From: Gammaproteobacteria bacterium
GTDB lineage: Bacteria > Pseudomonadota > Gammaproteobacteria > Thiohalobacterales > Thiohalobacteraceae
Length of the DNA stretch: 64,000 nucleotides
Reading direction: 5' to 3'
Assembly (NCBI GenBank): GCA_018819175.1
Contig: JAHJQQ010000031.1
Location: forward strand, 1 to 64,000
In this document: positions 1-7,120 of the stretch, piece after piece
Position numbering within the stretch: position 1 is the first letter of the stretch
Layout of the letters: each line of letters begins with the position of its first letter
Translations under genes and position numbers: made by a program
The notes under the pieces: generated by a model
What the model was told of the DNA's origin: nothing
What the model saw: only the letters and a program-made list of their open reading frames with translations
Databases searched by the model: none

Positions 1-1
1 T

Positions 2-160
2 GGTAGCGAAACCGCGACGAGCACCAGTTCGCCGATCACCGTGACCGGTCTGACTAACGGCACCACTTACACCTGCACGGTGAGAGCGATCACCAGCGTG
101 GGCAATAGCCCGTCGTCGGCAGAATCGAATCCGGTGACGCCCTCTGCATCGGCACCGTAA
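2..160 (+). CDS. C-terminal fragment of a fibronectin type III domain protein (5' end outside window)
   Basis: An open frame enters from the left edge and stops at TAA 158-160, giving 53 residues. They contain the G-L-x-N-G-T-x-Y-x-C-x-V-R-A pattern of the last strands of an FnIII fold and end in a Ser/Pro-rich tail. Such domains are typical of secreted or surface multi-repeat proteins. No C-terminal sorting motif is visible before the stop. It may be the chromosomal gene bordering the island or part of it; nothing here decides this. Confidence 0.7.
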   Translation, partial: GSETATSTSSPITVTGLTNGTTYTCTVRAITSVGNSPSSAESNPVTPSASAP

Positions 161-477
161 GGCGCAAGAAATATACCTCTAATGCTTCAGTGCGGTTCAG
201 TTTTGAGGGTGTCTGGATTTGGTGTTGGTGAGCAGCGAATTTTACTATCGAATGCAGCCGTTCATAGAATGTACTTTTCGTATCTACCGAAAGGCGGCTT
301 TTGGCACACAGCAGGCTTTGCGTAATCAAGCAATTGGTCTGCGCTATAAGACCGAGAAAGGTCGAAATCAGGCATTAAGAGATTTCCAAGACTTCACAGT
401 GCAACTTCTGCTTTGGTCGGTTTGCATCTCCTGGAGTATGGGCTGCTTCAGATTTCTAGATAGTCTCTGTTTTCACG
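161..477. other. Intergenic stretch without a convincing gene
   Basis: These 317 bases lie between the FnIII gene and the stop of the leftward recombinase gene. Open frames exist on both strands (about 79 and 101 codons), but they have no family resemblance, no good ribosome binding site, and the plus-strand one runs into the recombinase gene. I compared this stretch by eye with the tRNA-Ala 3' end and the right integrase flank and saw no obvious att repeat. The island's left end could lie here or outside the window. Confidence 0.5.
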
Positions 478-1581
478 CTACCGAACCGGCCCTGAACTAC
501 GCAGCTCTCGCATTAAAGTTTTAAGGAGCTTTGTAACGTCCGAGTGCTCGGATGGCCCCGATTCGGCTAGGCTATGGATAATCTCACCCTGCCGCCGACT
601 TCCGACCTCACCGTAGCTGTAGAAAGTTGTCAGGACTCCCTCATGCCCTAGGTTCTGGCTCAATGCCTTAAATTGTTCGGGCGTTAGGCATAACGCCTCT
701 CCGAAGTGGGCTAGCGTGTCCCGCAGGCTATGCGGGTTGAAGTAGGGCAGACCGGCTGCTTGAAATGCTTCACGAAAAATCGTTCGAATGGGCGCAGCAC
801 TGCTCCAGTGTTCGCGTTTTAGGCCGGCGACCTCAAAATGTCGATCTGAACCAACGATTATCTGTGTGGAGGGGAAAAGCGGATCGTCGTTGCCCCAAAG
901 CTTAACCTCTCGGAGGTAAATCACCCATTCGGAGACGATCTGATGAATCTCGTCCCCTACCGGGAAGAAGAAGGTAGTGAAGGTCTTGCTGTACTTGGTG
1001 TTTACCTCGCGAGCGTCCTGGTAGACGCTGCCGACCGCCAGGTCCACATGCTTCAATCTCACGGATGCTATGGCGCTGTCCCGTGCCCCTGTCAGGAGGG
1101 TGAATGCGATAAGGGCGCGATTTCGCCGTTCGATGTCTGAGCCTCCTGGCATTTTCGCGATTACGTGCTTGACCTGTTCGATGGTCGGGAAGGTCTTCTC
1201 GCGTCGGGCTGTCGCGACACGTGTGTCCTTATCGGACAAATTGAAGTAGTCCGCGTCGGAGTACCGGAGGCGGGACTTGTAACCTGGCTGCCCGGATAGC
1301 CATTGGAAGAACCGTTTGAGGTGCGCGAGTGTGGCGTGCAGGGTCGCCTTGCTCAATTTTTCTCCGGTCGTTTTACTGTTCTGTTCGGCGAGGCGCTTCT
1401 TGAAGGCGATTGCCTGTTCGAAATGAAAGGTCCGGAAATCGCGTAATTTGGTATCCGCCTCGAACCTAGCCATCGCCTTGGCGACAGCATCCAGTGTTGC
1501 TTCGCTGTGGCGCTTCGCCTCCTTCAAAAAGATAAGATATTGCCGCTTGATCCGCTCGTTATTTGGGCTGTGCGTTTGCAT
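478..1581 (-). CDS. Tyrosine recombinase / site-specific integrase (367 aa)
   Basis: Catalyses site-specific DNA strand exchange for a mobile element. The N-terminal ~110 residues look like a core-binding (SAM-like) domain. The catalytic domain shows a G-A-R-D arginine near residue 167, an H-S-L-R-D box near 283-287, a downstream L-G-H motif, and candidate nucleophile tyrosines in T-F-Y-S-Y near 320. Its start overlaps the end of the HTH/zinc-ribbon gene by 23 bases, so the two are probably cotranscribed and coupled. It differs clearly from the P4-type integrase at 14215-15429, so the island holds two unrelated integration modules. The family call is firm; the element it mobilises is unknown. 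Confidence 0.85.
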   Translation of the reverse strand: MQTHSPNNERIKRQYLIFLKEAKRHSEATLDAVAKAMARFEADTKLRDFRTFHFEQAIAFKKRLAEQNSKTTGEKLSKATLHATLAHLKRFFQWLSGQPGYKSRLRYSDADYFNLSDKDTRVATARREKTFPTIEQVKHVIAKMPGGSDIERRNRALIAFTLLTGARDSAIASVRLKHVDLAVGSVYQDAREVNTKYSKTFTTFFFPVGDEIHQIVSEWVIYLREVKLWGNDDPLFPSTQIIVGSDRHFEVAGLKREHWSSAAPIRTIFREAFQAAGLPYFNPHSLRDTLAHFGEALCLTPEQFKALSQNLGHEGVLTTFYSYGEVGSRRQGEIIHSLAESGPSEHSDVTKLLKTLMRELRSSGPVR

Positions 1582-2059
1582 GGGTTGAATACTCCTGTTT
1601 CAAGTCACTGTTCACGGAGGGGTGTGTGCTCTCGTTTATGTGTGACAGTGCTTGCGGCATCGTGATGTCTAATTGACCTCGAATCTGCTCAAGTTTGGCC
1701 GAGTTGACGTGCCGGTACATCATGGACTCACAGCATGGGCAGATGCCGACCAGGCTGCCTAAACTCGCCGTTCTGGATAGATAATCGACCATGCCTCCTG
1801 CCGGATTTCGAGGAGCGCGGCAGCGGACACAATAGATTTCACCTGGCTGACAGGGCCGCTTGTTTTTCGTACGTCGTGCCTGGAGGAAAGCAGCGAGGTC
1901 GCGACCAAGAATAAGCATGGGCCGCTTGCTGTCGATTGTTGGCAGGCCACGCTTGATCCACTCGCGCACGGTGTTGCGGTGTACCCCGTAGAGCGTAGCG
2001 ACATCTTCCACCGTGTAGTTGCGGTGAATCTTGGCGAGCCGGTAATTGGGGATTGCCAT
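1559..2059 (-). CDS. HTH and zinc-ribbon protein partnered with the recombinase (166 aa)
   Basis: Residues ~15-45 form a MerR/excisionase-like helix-turn-helix (Y-T-V-E-D-V-A then V-H-R-N-T-V-R-E-W-I). A C-V-R-C pair near residue 77 and a C-P-C-C cluster near 107 suggest a zinc ribbon. The gene lies between the AlpA-like gene (8-base gap) and the recombinase (23-base overlap) in one leftward operon. I infer a DNA-binding accessory factor, such as a recombination directionality factor or a regulator of the recombinase. The C-terminal ~40 residues are polar and look disordered. I know no named function for this gene. Confidence 0.65.
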   Translation of the reverse strand: MAIPNYRLAKIHRNYTVEDVATLYGVHRNTVREWIKRGLPTIDSKRPMLILGRDLAAFLQARRTKNKRPCQPGEIYCVRCRAPRNPAGGMVDYLSRTASLGSLVGICPCCESMMYRHVNSAKLEQIRGQLDITMPQALSHINESTHPSVNSDLKQEYSTHANAQPK

Positions 2060-2067
2060 CGGGCCCC

Positions 2068-2310
2068 CTAAGCCGCCGTCTTCCGTTCCGCTTCGAGCTT
2101 CACGACCAGGGCGCGGATCTCCTCGTCGGATTTTCCGGCGATGCGCGCTGCATTAAGTGAGGCGACTTCACTGGAGGGCCACCCCACGGCGCGCATGCCG
2201 AGCCTGACGGGCCGAGTCCAGAGGCCCCGCGAGATGAGCAGGTACAGCATGGACCGAGAGTAGCCGGATTCAAATTTGACGGTGGGAAGTCTGAGGATGG
2301 TGTTGGCCAT
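2068..2310 (-). CDS. AlpA-like small transcriptional regulator/excisionase (80 aa)
   Basis: An 80-residue protein with the AlpA/phage-regulator pattern: an N-terminal I-L-R-L-P sequence, then a winged-helix-type HTH (S-G-Y-S-R-S-M-L-Y) and V-G-W-P-S-S-E-V. Proteins of this family activate integrase genes of P4-like elements or act as excisionases. It is the first gene of the leftward recombinase operon. The region just upstream (2311-2449) contains repeated TTAGGC motifs and a large inverted repeat, plausible binding sites for this protein; that link is inference. Confidence 0.75.
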   Translation of the reverse strand: MANTILRLPTVKFESGYSRSMLYLLISRGLWTRPVRLGMRAVGWPSSEVASLNAARIAGKSDEEIRALVVKLEAERKTAA

Positions 2311-2449
2311 GTTTACGCCTCCTTAGGCTGTGTTGAACATGGCCTTAGTAGAACTGGGCAATAAATTAGGCGGAACTGTTTGTGGGTCGCCTAAACCTTT
2401 TTGAAACAGGTACTTATTTAGGCGACCACAAATAGTTAGGCAATCGATC
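2311..2449. repeat. Five TTAGGC copies plus a 16-17 bp inverted repeat: operator-like region
   Basis: TTAGGC occurs at 2323, 2366, 2418 and 2436 on the plus strand and once inverted at 2389. Arms 2379-2395 and 2417-2432 are complementary apart from one extra G in the left arm, with a 21-base spacer. No U-tract follows the hairpin on the minus strand, so it is not a standard terminator. It lies in the only gap between two leftward genes, directly upstream of the AlpA-like gene. I infer a regulatory or recombination-protein binding site. Confidence 0.6.
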
Positions 2450-3550
2450 CTATTTCCACTGTTTCCTTATCCGTCGTTCAATTGATGCTGCATCCAATAA
2501 TGGAAACTGCTTCGCTAGCCTTTGCGCGACTTTCCCACGCGTTATAGATCGGCCTGTCGCCGCCCTGTGGTCAGCGGCGATTTGGTTGGCTTTGGCTTGC
2601 AACGCTGGATCGTAATTCAGATATCCGTGAGGTTTTTCGGGTCGTGTAGGCAGATCGTGGTCGAAATCTTCGTGCTCGATCGCTTCCACATGCGATAGAT
2701 CGAATAGCGCCATTGCTAACGGAGGATACGAAGTGTCGTCGGGATTTGACCCTTGGGTAAGGCCGTAGATTGGATGTACGTCCACCAACCGGGATTCGGC
2801 AATCTTGGCTTGGATGAACGCTTCGGGCTGAATATGTGGCTTGTCTCGCCACCTTTCGACCAATGCTTGGCCGGTGATATAGCGTTCTGTTGGTTCGAAG
2901 TCGAGTATTTCATCCTCTTTAAACCAACAAGCCATGAGGGGAGAGAGATAGTCGAAGTCATCATTTCTATGTCCAATGCCATAGTGAAATCGACGGGGCG
3001 TATCAAGTTCGTTCACGTTCAGGAAAGCAGAAAGGCCACCATCTTCTGCGCCCATGAAAACCCACATGGCCATTTCTTCGACAGTGGCACCTAGCCTAGC
3101 CAGTAGGGCCATCGCCTTTGGGTACGCAATATACTTGGCTCCATCCTTGATAGTGATGGGGTTCACTTTCGGGAAGTAGTTCTGCAAACTCCTATTCTGA
3201 TCATGTTCCATGCGAGCAAGCGATTCTCGCAGTTCCTTAAGCTTGGTTTCCTTCATCGCCAGATCGCTCGTCGTTGGGCTAGCGGCCGCCTCCCATTTGC
3301 CAATTTGCCTTTTCAGCTCCAGCTTCTGTTCTTCAAAGTCAAACCATCGCTCCCGATCTTGCTCGGTATCCGGATCATTTTGATAATCCCATTGGAACGC
3401 TGCTACCCGTCGCTGATTGGCAGAAAGTTCATTCCAAGGAAGGGGAAATAGATCCTGTTCCACCCGTTGTCGCAGGGGGACAGGCAAATCGTCCAATTGA
3501 GAAGCGAACAAGCCTTCTAGGGCAAGGGTGAGGGAGTTAAAAGTGCTCAT
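2450..3550 (-). CDS. Unrecognised island protein (366 aa)
   Basis: I do not recognise a named family. The protein is acidic and aromatic-rich in its middle. A charged segment at ~65-120 (E-E-Q-K-L-E-L-K-R-Q, then K-E-T-K-L-K-E-L-R-E) probably forms a coiled coil. The C-terminal ~55 residues (A-A-D-H-R-A-A-T-G-R then I-T-R-G-K-V-A-Q-R-L-A) look like a small helical, possibly DNA-binding domain. No signal peptide or membrane segment is seen. It is read leftward, upstream of the AlpA/recombinase operon and divergent from hsdM, which suggests it belongs to the recombinase module. The start is ATG 3550; no strong ribosome binding site precedes it. Confidence 0.6.
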   Translation of the reverse strand: MSTFNSLTLALEGLFASQLDDLPVPLRQRVEQDLFPLPWNELSANQRRVAAFQWDYQNDPDTEQDRERWFDFEEQKLELKRQIGKWEAAASPTTSDLAMKETKLKELRESLARMEHDQNRSLQNYFPKVNPITIKDGAKYIAYPKAMALLARLGATVEEMAMWVFMGAEDGGLSAFLNVNELDTPRRFHYGIGHRNDDFDYLSPLMACWFKEDEILDFEPTERYITGQALVERWRDKPHIQPEAFIQAKIAESRLVDVHPIYGLTQGSNPDDTSYPPLAMALFDLSHVEAIEHEDFDHDLPTRPEKPHGYLNYDPALQAKANQIAADHRAATGRSITRGKVAQRLAKQFPLLDAASIERRIRKQWK

Positions 3551-3716
3551 GGTTTCGCCGTTTGTTGTGTGTGCTGTAATACCTTGGATTGTATAGGAGT
3601 TTACTGTACATTCCAGGGCACTCCCAGCATTGCCCTAAGCGCAGAAATTCGCGATCGCACATCATTGGCGATGGTAATCAGATACGAAAAACGCGTTTTA
3701 GAGGTTTGAGAATTAC

Positions 3717-5711
3717 ATGGAAGCACTGAAAACCAACGACAGCACGACACTATCCAATTTCATCTGGAAGATCGCCAACGTTCTTTGGGGCGACTTCAAG
3801 CACACCGACTTCGCCCGCATCATCATCCCGTTGTTGCTGTTGCGTCGTCTGGAGTGCGTGCTGGAGCCCACCAAGGCCAAGGTGCTGGCGGAGTACGAGA
3901 AGGAGAAGGGCTCCGGCATCGACCTGGACCAGCTCCTGCCGTCGTTCTCCGGCCTGCCGTTCTACAACACCAGCCAGTACACCTTGGAGACCCTGGGTGG
4001 CACCAAGACGGCCCCGAACCTGGAGGATTACGTCAGCAAGTTCAGCGGTAACGTGCGGGTGATCTTCGAGGAGTTCGGCTTTGCCAACACCATCCACGAA
4101 CTCAAGCAGGCGCGGCTGCTCTATCGCCTCACCAGTGAGTTTGCCGCCATCGACCTGCACCCCGAGGTGGTTACCGACCGGGTCATGTCGAACACCTACG
4201 AACAATTGATCCGCGACTTTGCTGCCAGCATCAATGAGAAGGCGGGGGAGTTCATGACCCCCAAAGACGTGGTTCACCTCGCCACCAAGCTGGTGCTGGC
4301 CCCCGACGAGGAAGTGTTCCGCGACTCCGGCATCATCCGCACCGTCTACGACCCCGCCTGCGGCCTGTTGGGATTCATCACCGACGCCATCGATGTCATA
4401 CAGAATATGGGCTCCACGGCGGAGATCGTCCCCTTCGGCCAGGAACTGGACCCCAAGACCCATGCCATGGCACTCACCGCCATGCTGATCCGTGGCTACA
4501 AATCGGAAAACATCAAACAGGGCAGCAGCCTCTCCAACGATCAACTGGCTGACAAGAAATTCCACTACGGCCTCGCCAATCCCCCCTTTGGCATCAAATG
4601 GGAAAAAGACAAGGGAGTGGTAGAGAAGGAGCATAAGGAGCTGGGCTACGCCGGTCGCTTCGGCCCCGGCCTGCCGCGTGTCAGCGATGGCTCGATGCTG
4701 TTTCTCCTGCACCTGGTAAGCAAAATGGAGCGCCCCCAAAACGGCGGTGGGCGCGTCGGTATCGTTCTCTCCGGCTCGCCGCTGTTCACTGGCGATGCCG
4801 GTTCCGGCGAAAGCGAGATCCGCCGCTGGCTGCTGGAGCAGGATTGGGTCGAGGCGATCATCGCTCTGCCTACCGACATGTTCTTCAACACCGGCATCGG
4901 CACCTACGTCTGGATTCTCTCCAACCACAAGGAGAAGCGGCGCAAAGGCAAGGTGCAGCTTATCAACCTGGCTGACACCTGGACCTCGATGCGCAAGTCC
5001 GAGGGCACAAAGCGCCGCTACCTGTCAGAACAACAGATCGACGATGTGGTGCGCGAGTACGAAGCGTTCAAGGAAACCGAACGCGGCAAGATCTTCAAAA
5101 CCACCGACTTCGCTTATCGCAAAGTGGCCATCAAGCGCCCGCTGCGTGCCAAGCTAGTTATCACGAAGCAACGCATCAAGGGCCTCTACGAAAACGGCGC
5201 CTTCCAGAAGTTGGACGAGTCCCAACAGGCGGCGTGGATGGACTTCCTGCGCGAGGAGCTGAAAGAGAAAGGGGGCGACCACGACTACCACTGGGCCTCC
5301 CGCATTGTGAAGGAGAAACATAAGGCCGAAGGCTTCGGCAAGACCACCAAGGCGTTGGCTAATGCGCTGCTCGCCGCCTTTATGGAGCGCGACGAAAATG
5401 CCGAGCCAGTGCTAGATGACGATGGCCAGGTGATTCCCGATACCTCGCTCAACGACACCGAAAGTGTCCCCTTCGGCACGAGCATAGAAGAATACTTCGC
5501 AAACGAGGTTCTGCCTCACGTGCCGGACGCCTTCATCGACTACTCGGTGCGCGATGCGAAGGACGGCGAGGTGGGCATTGTCGGCTACGAGATCAACTTT
5601 AACCGCTACTTCTACAAATATGTGCCGCCGAGGCCATTGCAATCGATCGATGCCGACCTGAAAGCCAGCGAAGCGCGCATTCAGGCGCTGTTGCAGGAGG
5701 TGGCAGAGTGA
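3717..5711 (+). CDS. hsdM: Type I restriction-modification methyltransferase subunit HsdM (664 aa)
   Basis: M subunit that transfers a methyl group from S-adenosylmethionine to adenine N6 in the sequence chosen by HsdS. It has an N-terminal HsdM helical domain (~1-150), an N6-adenine methylase domain with the catalytic N-P-P-F motif near residue 287, and an extended C-terminal region to 664, longer than the ~500 residues of many HsdM. Motif I near 212-220 reads D-P-A-C-G-L-L-G-F, where the family usually has G-T-G-G or G-S-G-G, so a glycine of the SAM loop is replaced. Its end overlaps hsdS by 4 bases. The assignment is firm; activity is less certain because of motif I. Confidence 0.95.
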   Translation: MEALKTNDSTTLSNFIWKIANVLWGDFKHTDFARIIIPLLLLRRLECVLEPTKAKVLAEYEKEKGSGIDLDQLLPSFSGLPFYNTSQYTLETLGGTKTAPNLEDYVSKFSGNVRVIFEEFGFANTIHELKQARLLYRLTSEFAAIDLHPEVVTDRVMSNTYEQLIRDFAASINEKAGEFMTPKDVVHLATKLVLAPDEEVFRDSGIIRTVYDPACGLLGFITDAIDVIQNMGSTAEIVPFGQELDPKTHAMALTAMLIRGYKSENIKQGSSLSNDQLADKKFHYGLANPPFGIKWEKDKGVVEKEHKELGYAGRFGPGLPRVSDGSMLFLLHLVSKMERPQNGGGRVGIVLSGSPLFTGDAGSGESEIRRWLLEQDWVEAIIALPTDMFFNTGIGTYVWILSNHKEKRRKGKVQLINLADTWTSMRKSEGTKRRYLSEQQIDDVVREYEAFKETERGKIFKTTDFAYRKVAIKRPLRAKLVITKQRIKGLYENGAFQKLDESQQAAWMDFLREELKEKGGDHDYHWASRIVKEKHKAEGFGKTTKALANALLAAFMERDENAEPVLDDDGQVIPDTSLNDTESVPFGTSIEEYFANEVLPHVPDAFIDYSVRDAKDGEVGIVGYEINFNRYFYKYVPPRPLQSIDADLKASEARIQALLQEVAE

Positions 5712-7096
5712 CCGCCTCAGCTCCTAAAAAACTCAGCGGAGCGCGAGTCGAAGACGAGAAATGCCCGATTTTTCGGGCGTACCCGGAATACAAAGAATCA
5801 GGTGTGGCGTGGATAGGACTAATACCTGCGCATTGGAGCGTAAAGAGAGCTAAGTATCTATTCTCGCTTGCAAAGCGGCCTGTTTCAGATGACGACGGAA
5901 TTGTCACCGCATTCCGAGATGGACAGGTCACACTTCGTAGTAATCGACGCGCCGACGGTTTTACTAATGCGCTGAAGGAGATTGGGTATCAGGGTGTAAG
6001 AAAAGGCGATTTAGTTATCCATGCAATGGATGCTTTCGCCGGTGCTGTTGGTGTTTCTGAGTCTGATGGTAAATGCAGCCCTGTATATTCCTGTTGTATT
6101 CCTGCCCAAAAAAGCGACAGTGAATTTTATGCGCGACTGGTAAGGACGATGTCCACTACAGGTTTTATTGAAAGCCTCGCAAAGGGTATTCGCGAACGAT
6201 CTACCGACTTTAGGTGGGGCGATTTCTACGTGCAGTACCTCCCACATCCACCATTATCCGAACAGGTCACCATCAGGGAATATCTAAAACGCGAAACCGC
6301 CCGCATCGACAACCTGATTTCCGAAAAGCAGAACTTCATCAACCTGCTTAAGGAAAAGCGACAGGCCCTCATCAGCCACGTCGTCACCAAAGGGCTGGAC
6401 CCCAAGGCGAAGATGAAGGACTCGGGGATCGAGTGGATTGGCGAGGTGCCGGAGCATTGGGAGGTAATTTCTGTTCGTCACTTAATCATGGGTCGGAAGA
6501 TCGAGTTGCAAGACGGAAACCATGGTGAACTACATCCGACGGCCGACGAATATGTGGACGATGGAATCCCTTTCTTGATGGCAAATAATGTCAGAAATGG
6601 TTGGGTGGATATAGATGGCAGCAAGAAAATATCGAAGGAGCGCGCTGATAAGTTGCGGATTGGATTCGCGAGGGCTGGCGACGTTTTACTCACTCACAAA
6701 GGCACCGTTGGTGAAGTAGGCATCGTTCCCGACAAAATTGAACAGCCATATTGGATGCTTACGCCCCAAGTCACCTATTACAGATGCCTCACTGATGAGT
6801 TGCTAAGCGAGTTCTTGATGTACTCTTTCATGTCAAAAGGATTTCTTACGCAGCTGGAATTGATCGGTGGTAAACAGTCCACTCGCTCATATGTTGGGAT
6901 ATTGGCGCAGAGGAGCTTGATGGCCGCAGTTCCACCAAGGCACGAACAAGAAAAGATATGCGATTACCTGGAAGAGCAAATCGGGAAACTGGATGAGTTG
7001 ATTTCAGAGGTAAATAGGTCGGTGGAATTTCTTAAGGAACACCGCACCACCCTGATCAGCGCCGCTGTCACCGGCAAGATCGACGTGCGAGAGTAG
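5708..7096 (+). CDS. hsdS: Type I restriction-modification specificity subunit HsdS (462 aa)
   Basis: Sets the bipartite DNA target of the HsdMSR complex. The usual internal duplication is visible: W-I-G-x-I-P-x-H-W near residue 37 and W-I-G-E-V-P-E-H-W near 240 open the two target-recognition domains. Each is followed by a helical spacer (R-E-Y-L-K-R-E-T-A-R-I-D ~195 and C-D-Y-L-E-E-Q-I-G-K-L-D ~420) and a conserved L-I-S-x-x-V-T stretch. Start GTG 5708 overlaps the hsdM stop and has GGAGG 5696-5700 at a good distance. The two recognition-domain segments look more AT-rich than the flanks, as expected of exchanged domains. Confidence 0.95.
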   Translation: MTASAPKKLSGARVEDEKCPIFRAYPEYKESGVAWIGLIPAHWSVKRAKYLFSLAKRPVSDDDGIVTAFRDGQVTLRSNRRADGFTNALKEIGYQGVRKGDLVIHAMDAFAGAVGVSESDGKCSPVYSCCIPAQKSDSEFYARLVRTMSTTGFIESLAKGIRERSTDFRWGDFYVQYLPHPPLSEQVTIREYLKRETARIDNLISEKQNFINLLKEKRQALISHVVTKGLDPKAKMKDSGIEWIGEVPEHWEVISVRHLIMGRKIELQDGNHGELHPTADEYVDDGIPFLMANNVRNGWVDIDGSKKISKERADKLRIGFARAGDVLLTHKGTVGEVGIVPDKIEQPYWMLTPQVTYYRCLTDELLSEFLMYSFMSKGFLTQLELIGGKQSTRSYVGILAQRSLMAAVPPRHEQEKICDYLEEQIGKLDELISEVNRSVEFLKEHRTTLISAAVTGKIDVRE

Positions 7097-7120
7097 TAAT
7101 AACAACAAAAGGAATTGCCC

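Noticed and set aside
219..524. 101-codon frame near the left end
   Set aside because: No ribosome site or family match, and it overlaps the recombinase gene in the opposite direction.
3590..3625. TTGGAT-N17-TACATT as the hsdM promoter
   Set aside because: Only 3 of 6 and 4 of 6 matches; too weak to list as a feature.
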